Shown: in pieces, positions 7,745 through 17,130 of the stretch | How positions within the stretch are numbered: position 1 is the stretch's first letter | Layout: each line of letters begins with the position of its first letter | Assembly: GCA_023630215.1 (NCBI GenBank) | Contig: JALPRQ010000001.1 | Span: 992,001-1,056,000, forward strand | From: Rhodobacteraceae bacterium NBU2976 | Lineage (GTDB): Bacteria > Pseudomonadota > Alphaproteobacteria > Rhodobacterales > Rhodobacteraceae | Length of the DNA: 64,000 bases | Reading direction: 5' to 3' | Notes under the pieces: model-generated | The model's database searches: none | What the model saw: only the letters and a program-made list of their open reading frames with translations | Told to the model about the DNA's origin: nothing | Made by a program: the position numbers and the translations under genes

Positions 7745-9214
7745 ATGACAGACCTGTCACGTGTCGGAATTGTTGATGTCGGTTCGAATTCGGTCCGTTT
7801 GGTGGTGTTTGACGGGATGTCCCGCTCGCCGGCCTATTTCTACAACGAAAAAGTGCTGTGTGGTCTGGGCGCCGGGCTTGCCGATACGGGCAAGATGAAC
7901 CCCGAGGGGCGCGTTCGGGCGCTGGCGGCGTTGCATCGGTTCACGAAGCTGGCTGCGGGCATGGGGATTCCGAAACTGGTTGGTGTCGCCACAGCGGCGG
8001 TGCGCGAGGCGTCGGACGGTTCGAAATTCGTGGATCAGGTGCTGGCGGAAACCGGTCTTGATCTGCAAATCGCGACCGGCAACGAGGAGGCGCATCTGGC
8101 TGCCAAGGGGGTGTTGCTGGGGTGGCCGCAGGCGACCGGATTGGTCTGCGACATTGGCGGCGCGTCGATGGAGTTGGCCCGGCTGGATCAGGGGCGGATC
8201 GGGGAAAGCGAGACCTCGCCCCTTGGGCCGTTAAAATTGCGGGACTTCCGGGGGTCGCCCAAGGCATTAGAGGCGCATATTCAGGCGGAAATTGACAAAT
8301 TGTTGGGTGCGGTTGGCCCGGGTGCGGATCGTCTGTTTCTGGTCGGGGGGTCGTGGCGGGCACTGGCGCGGCTGGACATGGTGCGCCGGAAATATCCGTT
8401 CCACGTGCTACATGAATACCGGTTGCCCCCCGAAGAGTTGCACAAGACGATCACGTGGATTGGCGGTCAGCCCGTCGACGAGTTGTTGAGCTATACCGAC
8501 ACGTCGCCCGAACGGATCAGTCTGGTGCCAATGGCTGCGCGGGTGTTATCACATCTGGCCGATAGCCTGTCCCCGGGCGAGATCGTGATTTCTTCGTACG
8601 GGCTGCGCGAGGGATTGCTTTATGACCAGATGCCCGAAAGTATGCGCAAGCTTGATCCGCTGATCGAAGCCTGTCGGCATATGGAAGCGGCGAATGCGCG
8701 GTTTCCGGGGTTCGGGCGTGTGCTGTACGAATGGCTGCGCCCGCTTTATCGAGACCGAGGAGAGGGCGAAAAGCGCCTGATCCTTGCTGCCTGTCTACTC
8801 CATGATACCAGTTGGCAGGCGCATCCGGATTACCGTGCCGAGATGTGTTTTGAATCGATAACGCGGGCCAATCTGGGCGGGATCACCCATGAACAACGGC
8901 TATTTCTGGGGTTGGCGATCCTGAACCGCTACAAGAATTCCGGCTATGCTTCGCTGGGCGATGGGGTGATGGCTATGCTTGGGGAAGACGTGATTGCTGA
9001 TGCCGTCAGACTGGGAAAGGCGATGCGCTTGGGGGCAATGATATCGGGAGATCAGGCGGCGCTGATGGATTTCACGTCAATCGAGGTGATCGAGGATCGG
9101 CTGGTCCTTTCGATGCGCGGCCCGGCGGCTGAACTGAATGGCGAAGTGGTCGAAAAACGGCTGCAATCGCTGGCGGCGCAAATGGGGCTTCAACCCGTCA
9201 TCGCGTTGGACTGA
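7745..9214 (+). CDS. ppx: Exopolyphosphatase, Ppx/GppA family
   Basis: A 489-residue Ppx/GppA phosphatase that trims polyphosphate or converts pppGpp to ppGpp. The N-terminal actin-like fold shows VGIVDVGSNSVRLVVFDG and the second nucleotide motif CDIGGASMELARL near residue 140; a C-terminal HD-like helical domain carries LLHDTSW. An in-frame stop lies immediately before the chosen ATG. No strong ribosome-binding site is seen. The polyphosphate kinase gene that commonly precedes ppx in relatives is not here. Confidence 0.92.
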   Translation: MTDLSRVGIVDVGSNSVRLVVFDGMSRSPAYFYNEKVLCGLGAGLADTGKMNPEGRVRALAALHRFTKLAAGMGIPKLVGVATAAVREASDGSKFVDQVLAETGLDLQIATGNEEAHLAAKGVLLGWPQATGLVCDIGGASMELARLDQGRIGESETSPLGPLKLRDFRGSPKALEAHIQAEIDKLLGAVGPGADRLFLVGGSWRALARLDMVRRKYPFHVLHEYRLPPEELHKTITWIGGQPVDELLSYTDTSPERISLVPMAARVLSHLADSLSPGEIVISSYGLREGLLYDQMPESMRKLDPLIEACRHMEAANARFPGFGRVLYEWLRPLYRDRGEGEKRLILAACLLHDTSWQAHPDYRAEMCFESITRANLGGITHEQRLFLGLAILNRYKNSGYASLGDGVMAMLGEDVIADAVRLGKAMRLGAMISGDQAALMDFTSIEVIEDRLVLSMRGPAAELNGEVVEKRLQSLAAQMGLQPVIALD

Positions 9215-9232
9215 CATAAAATTGTCAGGCCA

Positions 9233-10126
9233 TCAATGATAAGGAATGGCCTTGATCGCGACGGGGTTTTTGGCCCCTTCGGTATATTCCTTCATGTAGT
9301 GATAATGATCCGCTGCATAATCGCAAAGCCACATTTCCAAGCGTTGCTGGGTTGGGACATTATTTGCCTCGCTTCTGATGCGAAGCGTCGTTCCGTTGGA
9401 CTTTGCCGTGAAGGACAATTGGAGTGCTTCGGCAGGCATATCATTGTTGTCGGTGAATATCGTTCGGGTTTCCGAAACTCCGGGAACGGTTTCCGTGACC
9501 TTGACCCAATATCCGAACCCGTCATCAGGAAGATCATCCTGATTGAAGGGGGATTTCATGATGGCGTGAAACCGGTTGGGGTCCATGTCATCTGCATCGA
9601 TCCGATGCAGTGATTTGTCGAGCGGGTCGGACGTTTCCTGCATATGGATTGCGTCATAGGCGGTTGCGGGATCGGTTGCGATCCAGACCTTGTTCCGCGT
9701 TTTATAAGGCTTTGGGTTCTGGCGCGTCAGACCGCGGTGACGTTGCACGGTAAGGGCGACGAACAGGGCGCCCGTCATGACCGTAAATATCACGATGTTG
9801 GTGAAACTGATCGTGTTCCAGATGCTGACAGGGTCACGACCCAGAACGCGTGAGATAAGCGCAAGGATCAGAAGCGTTGCCGAAGCAGCGGTGGTCAGTC
9901 CCAGTATCCGCAGCCAGCTGCGCGGGAACAATATTGTCAGCCCGGCAACCAGCGTACATCCGAACAGAACCGTAAAAATCTGCCCGAGCAGCGTCATATC
10001 TGCCGAAGGGACCGCGATCCAATGCCAGAGTTGCAGCGCCAAGATCAGCATGAGTGCGCCCAACAATATCGTGCGGCGCAAGCGATAGAGACGATAAATG
10101 TATGGGTTGGTCAGATATGAGCGCAA
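9233..10126 (-). CDS. Membrane protein of unknown function with C-terminal soluble domain
   Basis: A 297-residue protein. Four hydrophobic helices are visible near residues 18-38, 45-65, 70-92 and 106-128, then a cytoplasmic or periplasmic domain of about 160 residues, which contains WIATDPATAYDAIH and GFGYWVKVTETVPGVSETR. The alternating pattern of the tail resembles a START/SRPBCC-like fold, but this is only an impression. It lies tail-to-tail with ppx, 18 bases away. Function not recognised. Confidence 0.68.
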   Translation of the reverse strand: MRSYLTNPYIYRLYRLRRTILLGALMLILALQLWHWIAVPSADMTLLGQIFTVLFGCTLVAGLTILFPRSWLRILGLTTAASATLLILALISRVLGRDPVSIWNTISFTNIVIFTVMTGALFVALTVQRHRGLTRQNPKPYKTRNKVWIATDPATAYDAIHMQETSDPLDKSLHRIDADDMDPNRFHAIMKSPFNQDDLPDDGFGYWVKVTETVPGVSETRTIFTDNNDMPAEALQLSFTAKSNGTTLRIRSEANNVPTQQRLEMWLCDYAADHYHYMKEYTEGAKNPVAIKAIPYH

Positions 10127-10486
10127 GATGATCCCCCGGATATCGGCCTAAGTTTACCGGCCTTTGGTCGCGACGACAAGGATCGTTGGAAGGACACTGT
10201 TGGGATGTGTGGACAACCGGTCCCTGAAACTGGAAACGGCCCGCATTACGCGAGCCGCCCATCTACTCCCTTAGACTTGAGCCATAAACTCTTAGCCCGT
10301 GTCGATACCGTGTCCGTCATTTCAAGCAGCCATCTAATCTCGACAGGGCATACTAAAACAGGATTCGTGACTCGTTTCAATTGTCTTTTTCGACTGGTGG
10401 ATTTCATTTTTTCATTGAAATAATACCGACTTGATCTTGTAGGTCCGAGCGGGCAAACGGCTAGGGGTAGAAGGGGGGTATAACAT
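10127..10486. other. 360-base intergenic spacer, no gene seen
   Basis: No credible coding region on either strand: short open frames lack family-like composition. The part at 10360-10430 is A/T-rich and carries a separated inverted repeat (TTTCAAT ... ATTGAAA) and a short stem ATTTCA/TGAAAT; it probably holds promoters for the two divergent genes. AAGGGGGG at 10471-10478 is the ribosome-binding site of the next gene. A small RNA cannot be excluded. Confidence 0.5.
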
Positions 10487-10990
10487 ATGGTTGACCTGAC
10501 GGCAGATTGCTCGCGTTGTGATGCGTTATGTTGCGTGGCGATGGCGTTTGACGAGGGGGAGATGTTCGGGTTTGACAAACCCGCCGGAACGCCTTGCCGG
10601 CATCTCAAGGGAAAGCGATGTGGGATTTACGAGACGTTAGAGGACGAAAGTTTCGCAGGGTGCCGTCAGTATGATTGTCTGGGCGCTGGTCAACGTGTGG
10701 TGCAGGAGATGTTTCAGGGGCAAAGCTGGAGGGATGGGGGCGACATATCCACCGACATTTTTGAAGCCTTTCGTATCATGCGCCTAATCCATCAATGGCT
10801 GGAACTGATGGAAGCTGCCGCTGATCTGCCATTGAACAGCGCCAAAGAGGCCGAGTTGGAAACCCTTTATGCGCGTCTGCAACTGCCTGACGATTACGAT
10901 CTGGACACGTTGATCGCGTTGGAACGGTCTGGCATCGGGCGGGATGTTCAAGTCTATTTCCGCTCGCTTGCAGAGGTGGTAGGCCGCTAG
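10487..10990 (+). CDS. Cysteine-cluster protein (YkgJ-like N-terminus)
   Basis: A 167-residue protein whose first 65 residues hold a metal-cluster pattern: CSRCDALCC (C-x2-C-x3-CC), then [14 protein letters not shown] and GCRQYDCLG. This resembles the YkgJ/CxxCxxCC family, thought to bind zinc or iron-sulfur. The remaining ~100 residues are helical without a recognised fold. A purine-rich AAGGGGGG lies 8 bases upstream of the start. It precedes proS by 59 bases and may share its transcript. Confidence 0.65.
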   Translation: MVDLTADCSRCDALCCVAMAFDEGEMFGFDKPAGTPCRHLKGKRCGIYETLEDESFAGCRQYDCLGAGQRVVQEMFQGQSWRDGGDISTDIFEAFRIMRLIHQWLELMEAAADLPLNSAKEAELETLYARLQLPDDYDLDTLIALERSGIGRDVQVYFRSLAEVVGR

Positions 10991-11049
10991 GCCATTGCGC
11001 GGGCGCGGGCCATCGCATAGACAGTCGCACAAATTATCCGGAGTATCGT

Positions 11050-12387
11050 ATGCGCCTGACCCGCTATTTTCTGCCCGTCCTGAAAGAAACCCCCGCCGAG
11101 GCAACGATTGCCTCGCACCGTTTGATGTTGCGCGCCGGCATGATCCGCCAGTCAAGCGCTGGGATATATTCGTGGCTGCCGCTGGGGTTCAAGGTACTGC
11201 GCCGGTTGGAGCAGATCGTGCATGAGGAACAGCAGAAGGCGGGTCACATCCCGATGCTGATGCCGACCCTGCAATCCGCTGACCTGTGGCGGGAGTCGGG
11301 TCGTTATGAAGATTACGGGCAGGAAATGCTGCGGATCACCGACCGGCATGACCGCGACATGCTGTATGGTCCAACGAACGAGGAGCTGATCACCGACATA
11401 TTCCGCAATTCGGTGGCGTCCTATAAGGAATTGCCGCTGACGCTGTATCACATCCAGTGGAAGTTCCGCGACGAAGTGCGGCCCCGGTTCGGTGTTATGC
11501 GCGGGCGCGAGTTCCTGATGAAGGACGGGTATAATTTCGACCTGACGAAGGAAGACGCGTTGCACGCCTATAACCGTCATCTGGTGAGTTATCTGCGGAC
11601 CTATGAGCGTATGGGGCTGAAGGCCATTCCGATGCGGGCTGATGGCGGGCCGATTGGCGGGGATTATACGCATGAATTTCTGGTGCTGGCCGATACGGGC
11701 GAGAGCGAGGTTTTCTATGATAGCGAGGTCACAGACCTGACCTTTGGCGATCGCGAGATTGATTTTGACAATGTCGCGGAATGTCAGGGTGTGCTGGAGG
11801 AATTCACCTCGCGCTATGCCCGTACGGATGAAACTCATGACGAGGCCTTGTTTAACGAGGTGCCCGAGGATCGCCGGCGCACGGCGCGCGGGATCGAGGT
11901 TGGGCAGATCTTCTATTTCGGGACGAAATATTCCGATGCGATGAATGCGGCGGTGTCTTCGCCTGATGGCGGCAAGGTGCCTGTGCATATGGGATCGCAC
12001 GGGATTGGGGTGTCGCGGCTTGTCGGCGCTTTGATCGAGGCGAACCATGACGAAAACGGGATTATCTGGCCGGAAAGTGTTGCGCCGTTCAAGGTTGGGA
12101 TCGTGAACTTGCGTCAGGGCGATGGGGCAGCAGATGCGGCGTGCGAGAGCCTTTACGGGCAATTGATGGCCGCTGGCCTTGACCCGCTTTATGATGATCG
12201 TGACGAACGTGCGGGTGGCAAATTCGCCACGATGGACCTGATTGGTGTGCCGTGGCGGATCACCGTCGGGCCAAGAGGTTTGCAAAACGGTGTGGTTGAG
12301 CTTACCTCTAGACGCACAGGTGAGACCGAGGAAATGTCGCCAGAGGCGGCGTTGGCCAAGGTTACGGAGATTTATGCTGGGCTGTAG
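11050..12387 (+). CDS. proS: Prolyl-tRNA synthetase (short alphaproteobacterial form)
   Basis: A 445-residue class II synthetase that charges tRNA-Pro. Motif 2 and 3 regions are seen in [20 protein letters not shown] and [17 protein letters not shown]; the anticodon-binding domain is C-terminal. There is no inserted editing domain between motifs 2 and 3, as usual for the ~440-residue alphaproteobacterial type. Its final ~40 codons are duplicated at 12995-13105, beyond an inserted gene, so the present C-terminus ([12 protein letters not shown]) may be a replacement for an original ALARVKEIYAGL. Confidence 0.96.
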   Translation: MRLTRYFLPVLKETPAEATIASHRLMLRAGMIRQSSAGIYSWLPLGFKVLRRLEQIVHEEQQKAGHIPMLMPTLQSADLWRESGRYEDYGQEMLRITDRHDRDMLYGPTNEELITDIFRNSVASYKELPLTLYHIQWKFRDEVRPRFGVMRGREFLMKDGYNFDLTKEDALHAYNRHLVSYLRTYERMGLKAIPMRADGGPIGGDYTHEFLVLADTGESEVFYDSEVTDLTFGDREIDFDNVAECQGVLEEFTSRYARTDETHDEALFNEVPEDRRRTARGIEVGQIFYFGTKYSDAMNAAVSSPDGGKVPVHMGSHGIGVSRLVGALIEANHDENGIIWPESVAPFKVGIVNLRQGDGAADAACESLYGQLMAAGLDPLYDDRDERAGGKFATMDLIGVPWRITVGPRGLQNGVVELTSRRTGETEEMSPEAALAKVTEIYAGL

Positions 12388-12395
12388 CTCGGGGG
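12277..12395 (+). repeat. Direct repeat copy 1: proS 3' end (attL-like)
   Basis: The first 80 bases (12277-12356) match 12995-13074 with only two mismatches. The next 39 bases, which include the proS stop, differ at about ten positions, mostly synonymous or conservative in the proS frame. A near-identical block followed by a diverged but still coding-like tail is the pattern left when an element integrates inside the 3' end of a gene and supplies its own copy of that end. Confidence 0.8.
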
Positions 12396-12988
12396 CTAAA
12401 TTGCTCAACCGAATAATCTGGAAGCTTCGAACCAGAAAGCTGACTGGTGAAAAACTTCGTGTAACCAACTATGACAAGCGTCAGCCTGTTAGTTTGCGAT
12501 ACAGGTTGGCGACGCTTTCACTTGAAAAGGTTCTGGGTGGACGCGAAATTGATTATGTCTACCAGTTGCTTTTAGACGAAAAATATGACGGTCCTTCGGG
12601 TGAGTATGAGTTTTTAGTAAATCACCGACCAACATATTTGGCTGCAAAAAGATATTTTGAAGAGCGCGGCATCGTTGGTGAAAATTCAACGGTGGGGCAC
12701 GAAAACATAAGAAAATTCATCAGTCTGTTTGGGGAAAGCTGGGAAGTTACCTCAATTAATAAAATATCTAAACATGACAAAACTCCGAAGGTCGTCGAAC
12801 CCGATGAGGTTGACGGTATTGCTGAAGTATTTTGCCAGCTGTTCTTCGAAATGAATTCCTGCCCGGCAGGTAGAACAACTGAGGCCAATCTCGAGGAGTG
12901 GTTCCCAGATCAATTGAGTTTTAAAATCTATGGTCGAGAGATTACGCCAGGGATTGTTTTTAAGGCGCATGATTTTTCTGACCTGTGA
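12374..12988 (+). CDS. Orphan protein carried between duplicated proS ends
   Basis: A 204-residue protein without a recognised domain, sign of export or membrane segment. It is mixed alpha/beta and acidic toward the C-terminus ([38 protein letters not shown]). The best start, ATG at 12374, overlaps the last 14 bases of proS; no internal Met codon occurs for the first ~170 codons. The segment is visibly A/T-richer than proS and the lol genes. It is the only gene of the ~600-base insertion, so it is either cargo or the last part of a decayed element. It could be a toxin, immunity or defence gene, but nothing in the sequence proves that. Confidence 0.6.
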   Translation: MLGCSSGAKLLNRIIWKLRTRKLTGEKLRVTNYDKRQPVSLRYRLATLSLEKVLGGREIDYVYQLLLDEKYDGPSGEYEFLVNHRPTYLAAKRYFEERGIVGENSTVGHENIRKFISLFGESWEVTSINKISKHDKTPKVVEPDEVDGIAEVFCQLFFEMNSCPAGRTTEANLEEWFPDQLSFKIYGREITPGIVFKAHDFSDL

Positions 12989-12994
12989 TCAGAA

Positions 12995-13113
12995 GGTTTG
13001 CAAAATGGTGTGGTTGAGCTTACCTCTAGACGCACAGGTGAGACCTAGGAAATGTCGCCAGAGGCGGCGTTGGCGCGGGTGAAAGAGATTTACGCCGGGC
13101 TGTAGCCCGGGTG
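12995..13113 (+). repeat. Direct repeat copy 2: displaced proS 3' end (attR-like)
   Basis: A non-translated copy of the proS tail. In the proS frame it reads [14 protein letters not shown], then TAG in place of the Glu codon, then [18 protein letters not shown] and the stop at 13103-13105. The internal TAG shows it is no longer under selection. It directly precedes the hairpin and DUF2937 gene that follow proS in relatives, so it is probably the resident gene's original 3' end. Confidence 0.8.
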
Positions 13114-13143
13114 CGAGGGGGCATCGAGCCCCCGCACACCCGG
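13107..13143 (+). terminator. Strong GC-rich hairpin after the original proS end
   Basis: A stem of 16 positions with two mismatches (CCGGGTGCGAGGGGGC against GCCCCCGCACACCCGG) around a 5-base loop, starting 2 bases after the stop of proS copy 2. There is no T-run. It fits a transcription end or mRNA stabiliser for the ancestral proS, now separated from proS by the inserted gene. Confidence 0.6.
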
Positions 13144-13169
13144 AACGCTGGCGCGTCGAGAGGGTGGAG

Positions 13170-13655
13170 ATGGCACGGATAGCAGCAACGGTCGGAGCGA
13201 TCGTTTTGGGGGTTGGGGCCTCGCAGTTCCCCGAGTTTTCGCAGCAATATGAACAGCGTCTGGGTGGCGCGGTCGATGAATTGCGCATTGTTGCGGCGCA
13301 GTTCGACACGTCGGCTGCCCGCGCTGGGCTGACGCGCGAAGAAGCGTTACAGGATTATTCTGGTACCGAATTCTTGGAATTGCGTGGTGAAGATATGCGC
13401 GAAACCTTTGTGCGGTTAGAGAAGCTGGAGGGGGATTTGGCGACGTTGCAAAACTCTACCGCCGCCCAGAAGATCGCCAATCTGCCCGCGATGCTGGACA
13501 CACAAATCGCCCAACGGGCGTGGGAGAATTTTGAACCTGCTGTGCCAGTCAATGTCGAAGGCGCGGCCTTTGCCGTTATGGGCGGGGTGGCCGGATTTGC
13601 CGGTGTTGGTGGCCTTGCCAGCCTGATTGGACGGCGGCGGAGGAAATCAGCGTGA
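13170..13655 (+). CDS. DUF2937 family protein
   Basis: A 161-residue protein with a hydrophobic N-terminus (ARIAATVGAIVLGVGASQF) and a C-terminal glycine-rich hydrophobic segment (near residues 130-155) followed by RRRRKS, so it is probably anchored in the inner membrane at both ends with a helical domain between. Members are found next to lolCD in Rhodobacterales; function is unknown. The ATG at 13170 is chosen over a GTG two codons earlier. It overlaps lolC by 4 bases (GTGA), placing it in the lol operon. Confidence 0.78.
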   Translation: MARIAATVGAIVLGVGASQFPEFSQQYEQRLGGAVDELRIVAAQFDTSAARAGLTREEALQDYSGTEFLELRGEDMRETFVRLEKLEGDLATLQNSTAAQKIANLPAMLDTQIAQRAWENFEPAVPVNVEGAAFAVMGGVAGFAGVGGLASLIGRRRRKSA

Positions 13656-14935
13656 GCGCATCGGGCGCGGGGGCGTTTTCCGCTTACGAATGGTCGATAG
13701 CATGGCGATATTTGCGCGCCAAACGGGCCGAAGGTGGCGTGTCGGTCATGACATTGATATCCCTGATCGGTATCGCGCTGGCGGTTTGGGCGCTGATCGC
13801 GACCATGGCGGTGCGCACCGGGTTTCGTGAGGATTTCACCGATACAATCTTGGGCGCAAATGCGCATGTAACGATCTATAGCTCCAAAAGCCCGGCACTG
13901 GGTGGGACAGGCGGGTTCGAGGATTACGAAGACGCAACCGCCCGTGTGGCTGCAGTGGACGGCGTGGTTCGGGTTGCGCCGATTATTCGTGCACAGGTTA
14001 TGGCATCCGCCAATCGCAGAAATACCGGGGTGGAAATTTACGGCGAGAGTTACGCCGACATGCAGACCGTGCCGCTGGTGGCCGAGCCCGAGACCTTTTC
14101 AGGGACGTTGGAAAATTACGAAAACGGGGTGGCCATTGGGGCTGGTATTGCCCGCGAACTGGGCCTGCGGGTCGGGGATTTTATCACGCTGACCTCGCCT
14201 GACGGCGTAAAAACCCCGTTTGGCACAGCGCCCCGGATCAATGATTACGAGGTCGTCTATATCTTTCAGGTTGGGCGCTCTGACATCGACCGCACCCGTA
14301 TTTATATGCCCTTTGACGAGGCGCAAAGCTTTTTCAACCGCGAGGGGTTGGCCGATGAACTGGAGGTGTTTGTCGAAGACCCCGACGCGATCGAGGCCAT
14401 GAACTTGCCGCTGATGCAGGCGGCGGGGGAACGCACGTTGCTTTGGACGTGGAAGGACAGTTCCGGCGGCTTCCTGCGGGCGCTCGAGGTGGAAGAAAAC
14501 GTGATGTTTGTTCTTTTGTCGATTCTTGTGCTGATTGCCACGATGAACATCATTTCCGGCCTGATCATGTTGGTCAAAAACAAAACCCGCGACATTGGCA
14601 TTCTGCGGACCATGGGGCTGACGCGCGGCGCAATCATGCGGGTGTTTTTCCTGTCGGGGTCCTTGATCGGGATCGTGGGGACGATTTTTGGCGTGATCTT
14701 TGGGTGCCTGTTCGCGATTTATATCGACCAGATTTTTGGCTTCGTGGATGGGTTGCTGGGCGGCGGCGTTTGGGATCCAAACGTCCGCTACCTCTCGCGA
14801 TTGCCGGCGGAACTGCGGATGGCAGACGTGATGAAAGCCGTCACCCTGTCGTTGGGCCTGTCCTTTGTGGTCACGATTATCCCAGCCTGGCGCGCCGCTC
14901 GGATGAACCCGGTGGAGGCGCTCCGCAATGAGTAA
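13652..14935 (+). CDS. lolC: Lipoprotein-releasing ABC transporter permease
   Basis: A 427-residue LolC/LolE-type permease that extracts mature lipoproteins from the inner membrane for transfer to LolA. Layout: N-terminal helix ([20 protein letters not shown], about residues 32-51), a large periplasmic domain, then three C-terminal helices near residues 285-310, 330-360 and 390-410, ending in the MacB/FtsX-like [20 protein letters not shown] start. A single LolC/E-type permease gene suggests a homodimeric LolCD complex, as in many alphaproteobacteria. It overlaps lolD by 8 bases. Confidence 0.92.
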   Translation: MSASGAGAFSAYEWSIAWRYLRAKRAEGGVSVMTLISLIGIALAVWALIATMAVRTGFREDFTDTILGANAHVTIYSSKSPALGGTGGFEDYEDATARVAAVDGVVRVAPIIRAQVMASANRRNTGVEIYGESYADMQTVPLVAEPETFSGTLENYENGVAIGAGIARELGLRVGDFITLTSPDGVKTPFGTAPRINDYEVVYIFQVGRSDIDRTRIYMPFDEAQSFFNREGLADELEVFVEDPDAIEAMNLPLMQAAGERTLLWTWKDSSGGFLRALEVEENVMFVLLSILVLIATMNIISGLIMLVKNKTRDIGILRTMGLTRGAIMRVFFLSGSLIGIVGTIFGVIFGCLFAIYIDQIFGFVDGLLGGGVWDPNVRYLSRLPAELRMADVMKAVTLSLGLSFVVTIIPAWRAARMNPVEALRNE

Positions 14936-15602
14936 CGCGTTGGACCTGGTTGATGTGGTGAAAACCTTCAACCCCGGCAGGCCAAACGAGGTTCAGGTGC
15001 TGGAAGGGGTTAATTTGTCCTTGGCGGCGGGGGAGGTTGTGGCGCTGGTGGCCCCTTCTGGCGCTGGGAAATCGACATTGCTGCATGTGGCGGGGCTGCT
15101 GGACACGGCGGACAGTGGAGAGGTGCGGATCAACGGCGAGAACCTTGCCGGGAAGCCGGATCGGGTACGCACGGGGCTGCGGCGCAACAATGTGGGTTTC
15201 GTCTATCAGTTCCACCATCTGCTGCCGGAATTCACGGCGCTGGAAAATGTCGTCCTGCCGCAACTGGCGGCAGGGGTCGGCAAGGGCGCTGCGCGGGAGC
15301 GGGCGGGGATGTTGCTGGAGAAGGTGGGGCTGGCGGGTCGTGTGACCCATAAACCGACGGAACTGTCGGGTGGCGAGCAACAGAGGGTGGCGTTCTGCCG
15401 GGCCTTGGCGAATGAACCGCGGGTGCTGCTGGCGGATGAGCCAACAGGGAATTTGGACCCCGACACGTCAGACGTGGTGTTCGACGTGCTGTTGGAACTG
15501 GTGCGGGACACGGGGATGTCGGCGCTGATCGCGACGCATAACCACGCGCTGGCCGAGCGGATGGACCGGGTACTGCGGATGGATCATGGGAAGGTGGGGT
15601 AA
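14928..15602 (+). CDS. lolD: Lipoprotein-releasing ABC transporter ATP-binding protein
   Basis: A 224-residue ABC ATPase that powers lipoprotein release with LolC. Walker [10 protein letters not shown] at 42-50, signature LSGGE at 146-150 and Walker [13 protein letters not shown] near 166-177 are intact. It shows typical LolD features such as the Q-loop region [18 protein letters not shown]. It is translationally coupled to lolC. Confidence 0.94.
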   Translation: MSNALDLVDVVKTFNPGRPNEVQVLEGVNLSLAAGEVVALVAPSGAGKSTLLHVAGLLDTADSGEVRINGENLAGKPDRVRTGLRRNNVGFVYQFHHLLPEFTALENVVLPQLAAGVGKGAARERAGMLLEKVGLAGRVTHKPTELSGGEQQRVAFCRALANEPRVLLADEPTGNLDPDTSDVVFDVLLELVRDTGMSALIATHNHALAERMDRVLRMDHGKVG

Positions 15603-15705
15603 CGCACCGCTGGAACCTACCAAACCCGATAATGATTTGCCCTAACTCCGTTTCCATGTTTGACTAAAACGACTCGACAAGAGAGCAACAGGGAAGGGAG
15701 AGCCC

Positions 15706-17130
15706 ATGACTGCCGAACCGAGTTTCCGCGAGTCCGTTGACCTTATGTTCAACCGTGCCGCCGATCTGATGGATCTGTCGCCCGGCCTGCGCGAGAAAAT
15801 CCGTGTGTGTAATTCCACCTATACCGTCCGCTTCGGGGTGCGCCTGAGGGGGGAGATCGTGACCTTTACCGGCTATCGCTCGGTCCATTCGGAACATTTT
15901 GAACCGGTTAAAGGGGGGCTGCGGTTCAGCCTTGATGTGCATCAGGACGAGGTGGAGGCGCTCGCCGCGCTGATGACCTATAAATGCGCGCTGGTGCAGA
16001 CACCGTTCGGCGGATCAAAAGGGGGGCTGTGCGTTGACCCTCGCGCTTGGGATGCACATGAGATGGAGCGGATCACGCGGCGTTTTGCGTATGAGTTGGC
16101 CAAACGTGACCTGATTGACCCGGCGCAAAACGTCCCCGCCCCCGATATGGGCACGGGGGAACGTGAAATGGCGTGGATCGTCGACGAATATCGCCGCATG
16201 AACACCACCGACATCAACGCCGCCGCCTGTGTGACCGGCAAACCGCTGAATGCGGGTGGTATTCAAGGGCGGGTCGAAGCCACCGGACGCGGTGTGCAAT
16301 ATGCGCTGCGCGAGTTTTTCCGCTATCCCGAAGATGCGGCCAAGGCAGGCCTGACCGGCACGCTGGACGGCAAGACGGTGATTGTGCAGGGGCTCGGCAA
16401 TGTGGGCTATCACGCCGCCAAGTTCGTGTCCGAGGAGGACGGCGCGATCGTGACCGCCGTCATCGAGCGCGACGGGGCGATTGTGAACCGGGACGGGATC
16501 AATATCGACATCCTGAAGGAACACATCATCGAAACCGGCGGTGTCAAAGGGTTTCTTGGCGGTGAGTATGTCGAAGATGGCAAGGCGATCTTGGAAATGG
16601 ATTGCGACATCCTGATCCCGGCGGCGATGGAAGGGGTGATCAACCTGTCCAACGCCGCGAATGTGAAGGCGTCGTTGATTATCGAGGCGGCAAATGGGCC
16701 GATCACGGCAGGTGCCGACGAGATTTTGCGCGAAAAAGGCGTGGTGATTATTCCCGACATGTATGCCAATGCGGGCGGGGTGACGGTGTCCTATTTCGAA
16801 TGGGTCAAGAACCTGTCGCATATCCGATTTGGCCGGATGCAACGGCGGCAGGAAGAGTCTCGCCACCAACAGCTGATCGACGAGTTGGAACGCCTGTCTG
16901 CGTCAAGCGATCTGAAATGGACGTTGTCGGATGGGTTTAAAGAGAAATATCTGAAAGGCGCCGGGGAGCTGGAATTAGTCCGCTCGGGCCTCGATGACAC
17001 GATGCGAGAGGCGTATCAGTCCATGCGTCAGGTTTGGCATGAACGCGACGATGTCGAAGACCTGCGGGTTGCGGCCTATCTGGTGTCGATTGACCGGATT
17101 GCGCAAAGCTATACCTCCAAGGGACTGTGA
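15706..17130 (+). CDS. Glu/Leu/Phe/Val dehydrogenase (glutamate dehydrogenase)
   Basis: A 474-residue ELFV dehydrogenase that deaminates glutamate to 2-oxoglutarate. The N-terminal catalytic domain has KGGLRF and TYKCALVQTPFGGSKGGL with the active-site lysine; the Rossmann domain begins near residue 225 with IVQGLGNVGYHAA. It is longer than the ~420-residue hexamers because of a C-terminal helical extension. Good GGGAAGGGAGAG upstream of the start. Cofactor preference (NAD suspected) is not determined. The stop overlaps the next gene's ATG by 1 base. Confidence 0.92.
   Translation: MTAEPSFRESVDLMFNRAADLMDLSPGLREKIRVCNSTYTVRFGVRLRGEIVTFTGYRSVHSEHFEPVKGGLRFSLDVHQDEVEALAALMTYKCALVQTPFGGSKGGLCVDPRAWDAHEMERITRRFAYELAKRDLIDPAQNVPAPDMGTGEREMAWIVDEYRRMNTTDINAAACVTGKPLNAGGIQGRVEATGRGVQYALREFFRYPEDAAKAGLTGTLDGKTVIVQGLGNVGYHAAKFVSEEDGAIVTAVIERDGAIVNRDGINIDILKEHIIETGGVKGFLGGEYVEDGKAILEMDCDILIPAAMEGVINLSNAANVKASLIIEAANGPITAGADEILREKGVVIIPDMYANAGGVTVSYFEWVKNLSHIRFGRMQRRQEESRHQQLIDELERLSASSDLKWTLSDGFKEKYLKGAGELELVRSGLDDTMREAYQSMRQVWHERDDVEDLRVAAYLVSIDRIAQSYTSKGL

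Noticed and set aside
10205-10423. Small open frames in the 10.1-10.5 kb spacer
   Set aside because: Short, no ribosome-binding site, composition not coding-like.
11152-12468. Open frame opposite proS (438 codons)
   Set aside because: Antisense to proS, no recognisable protein.
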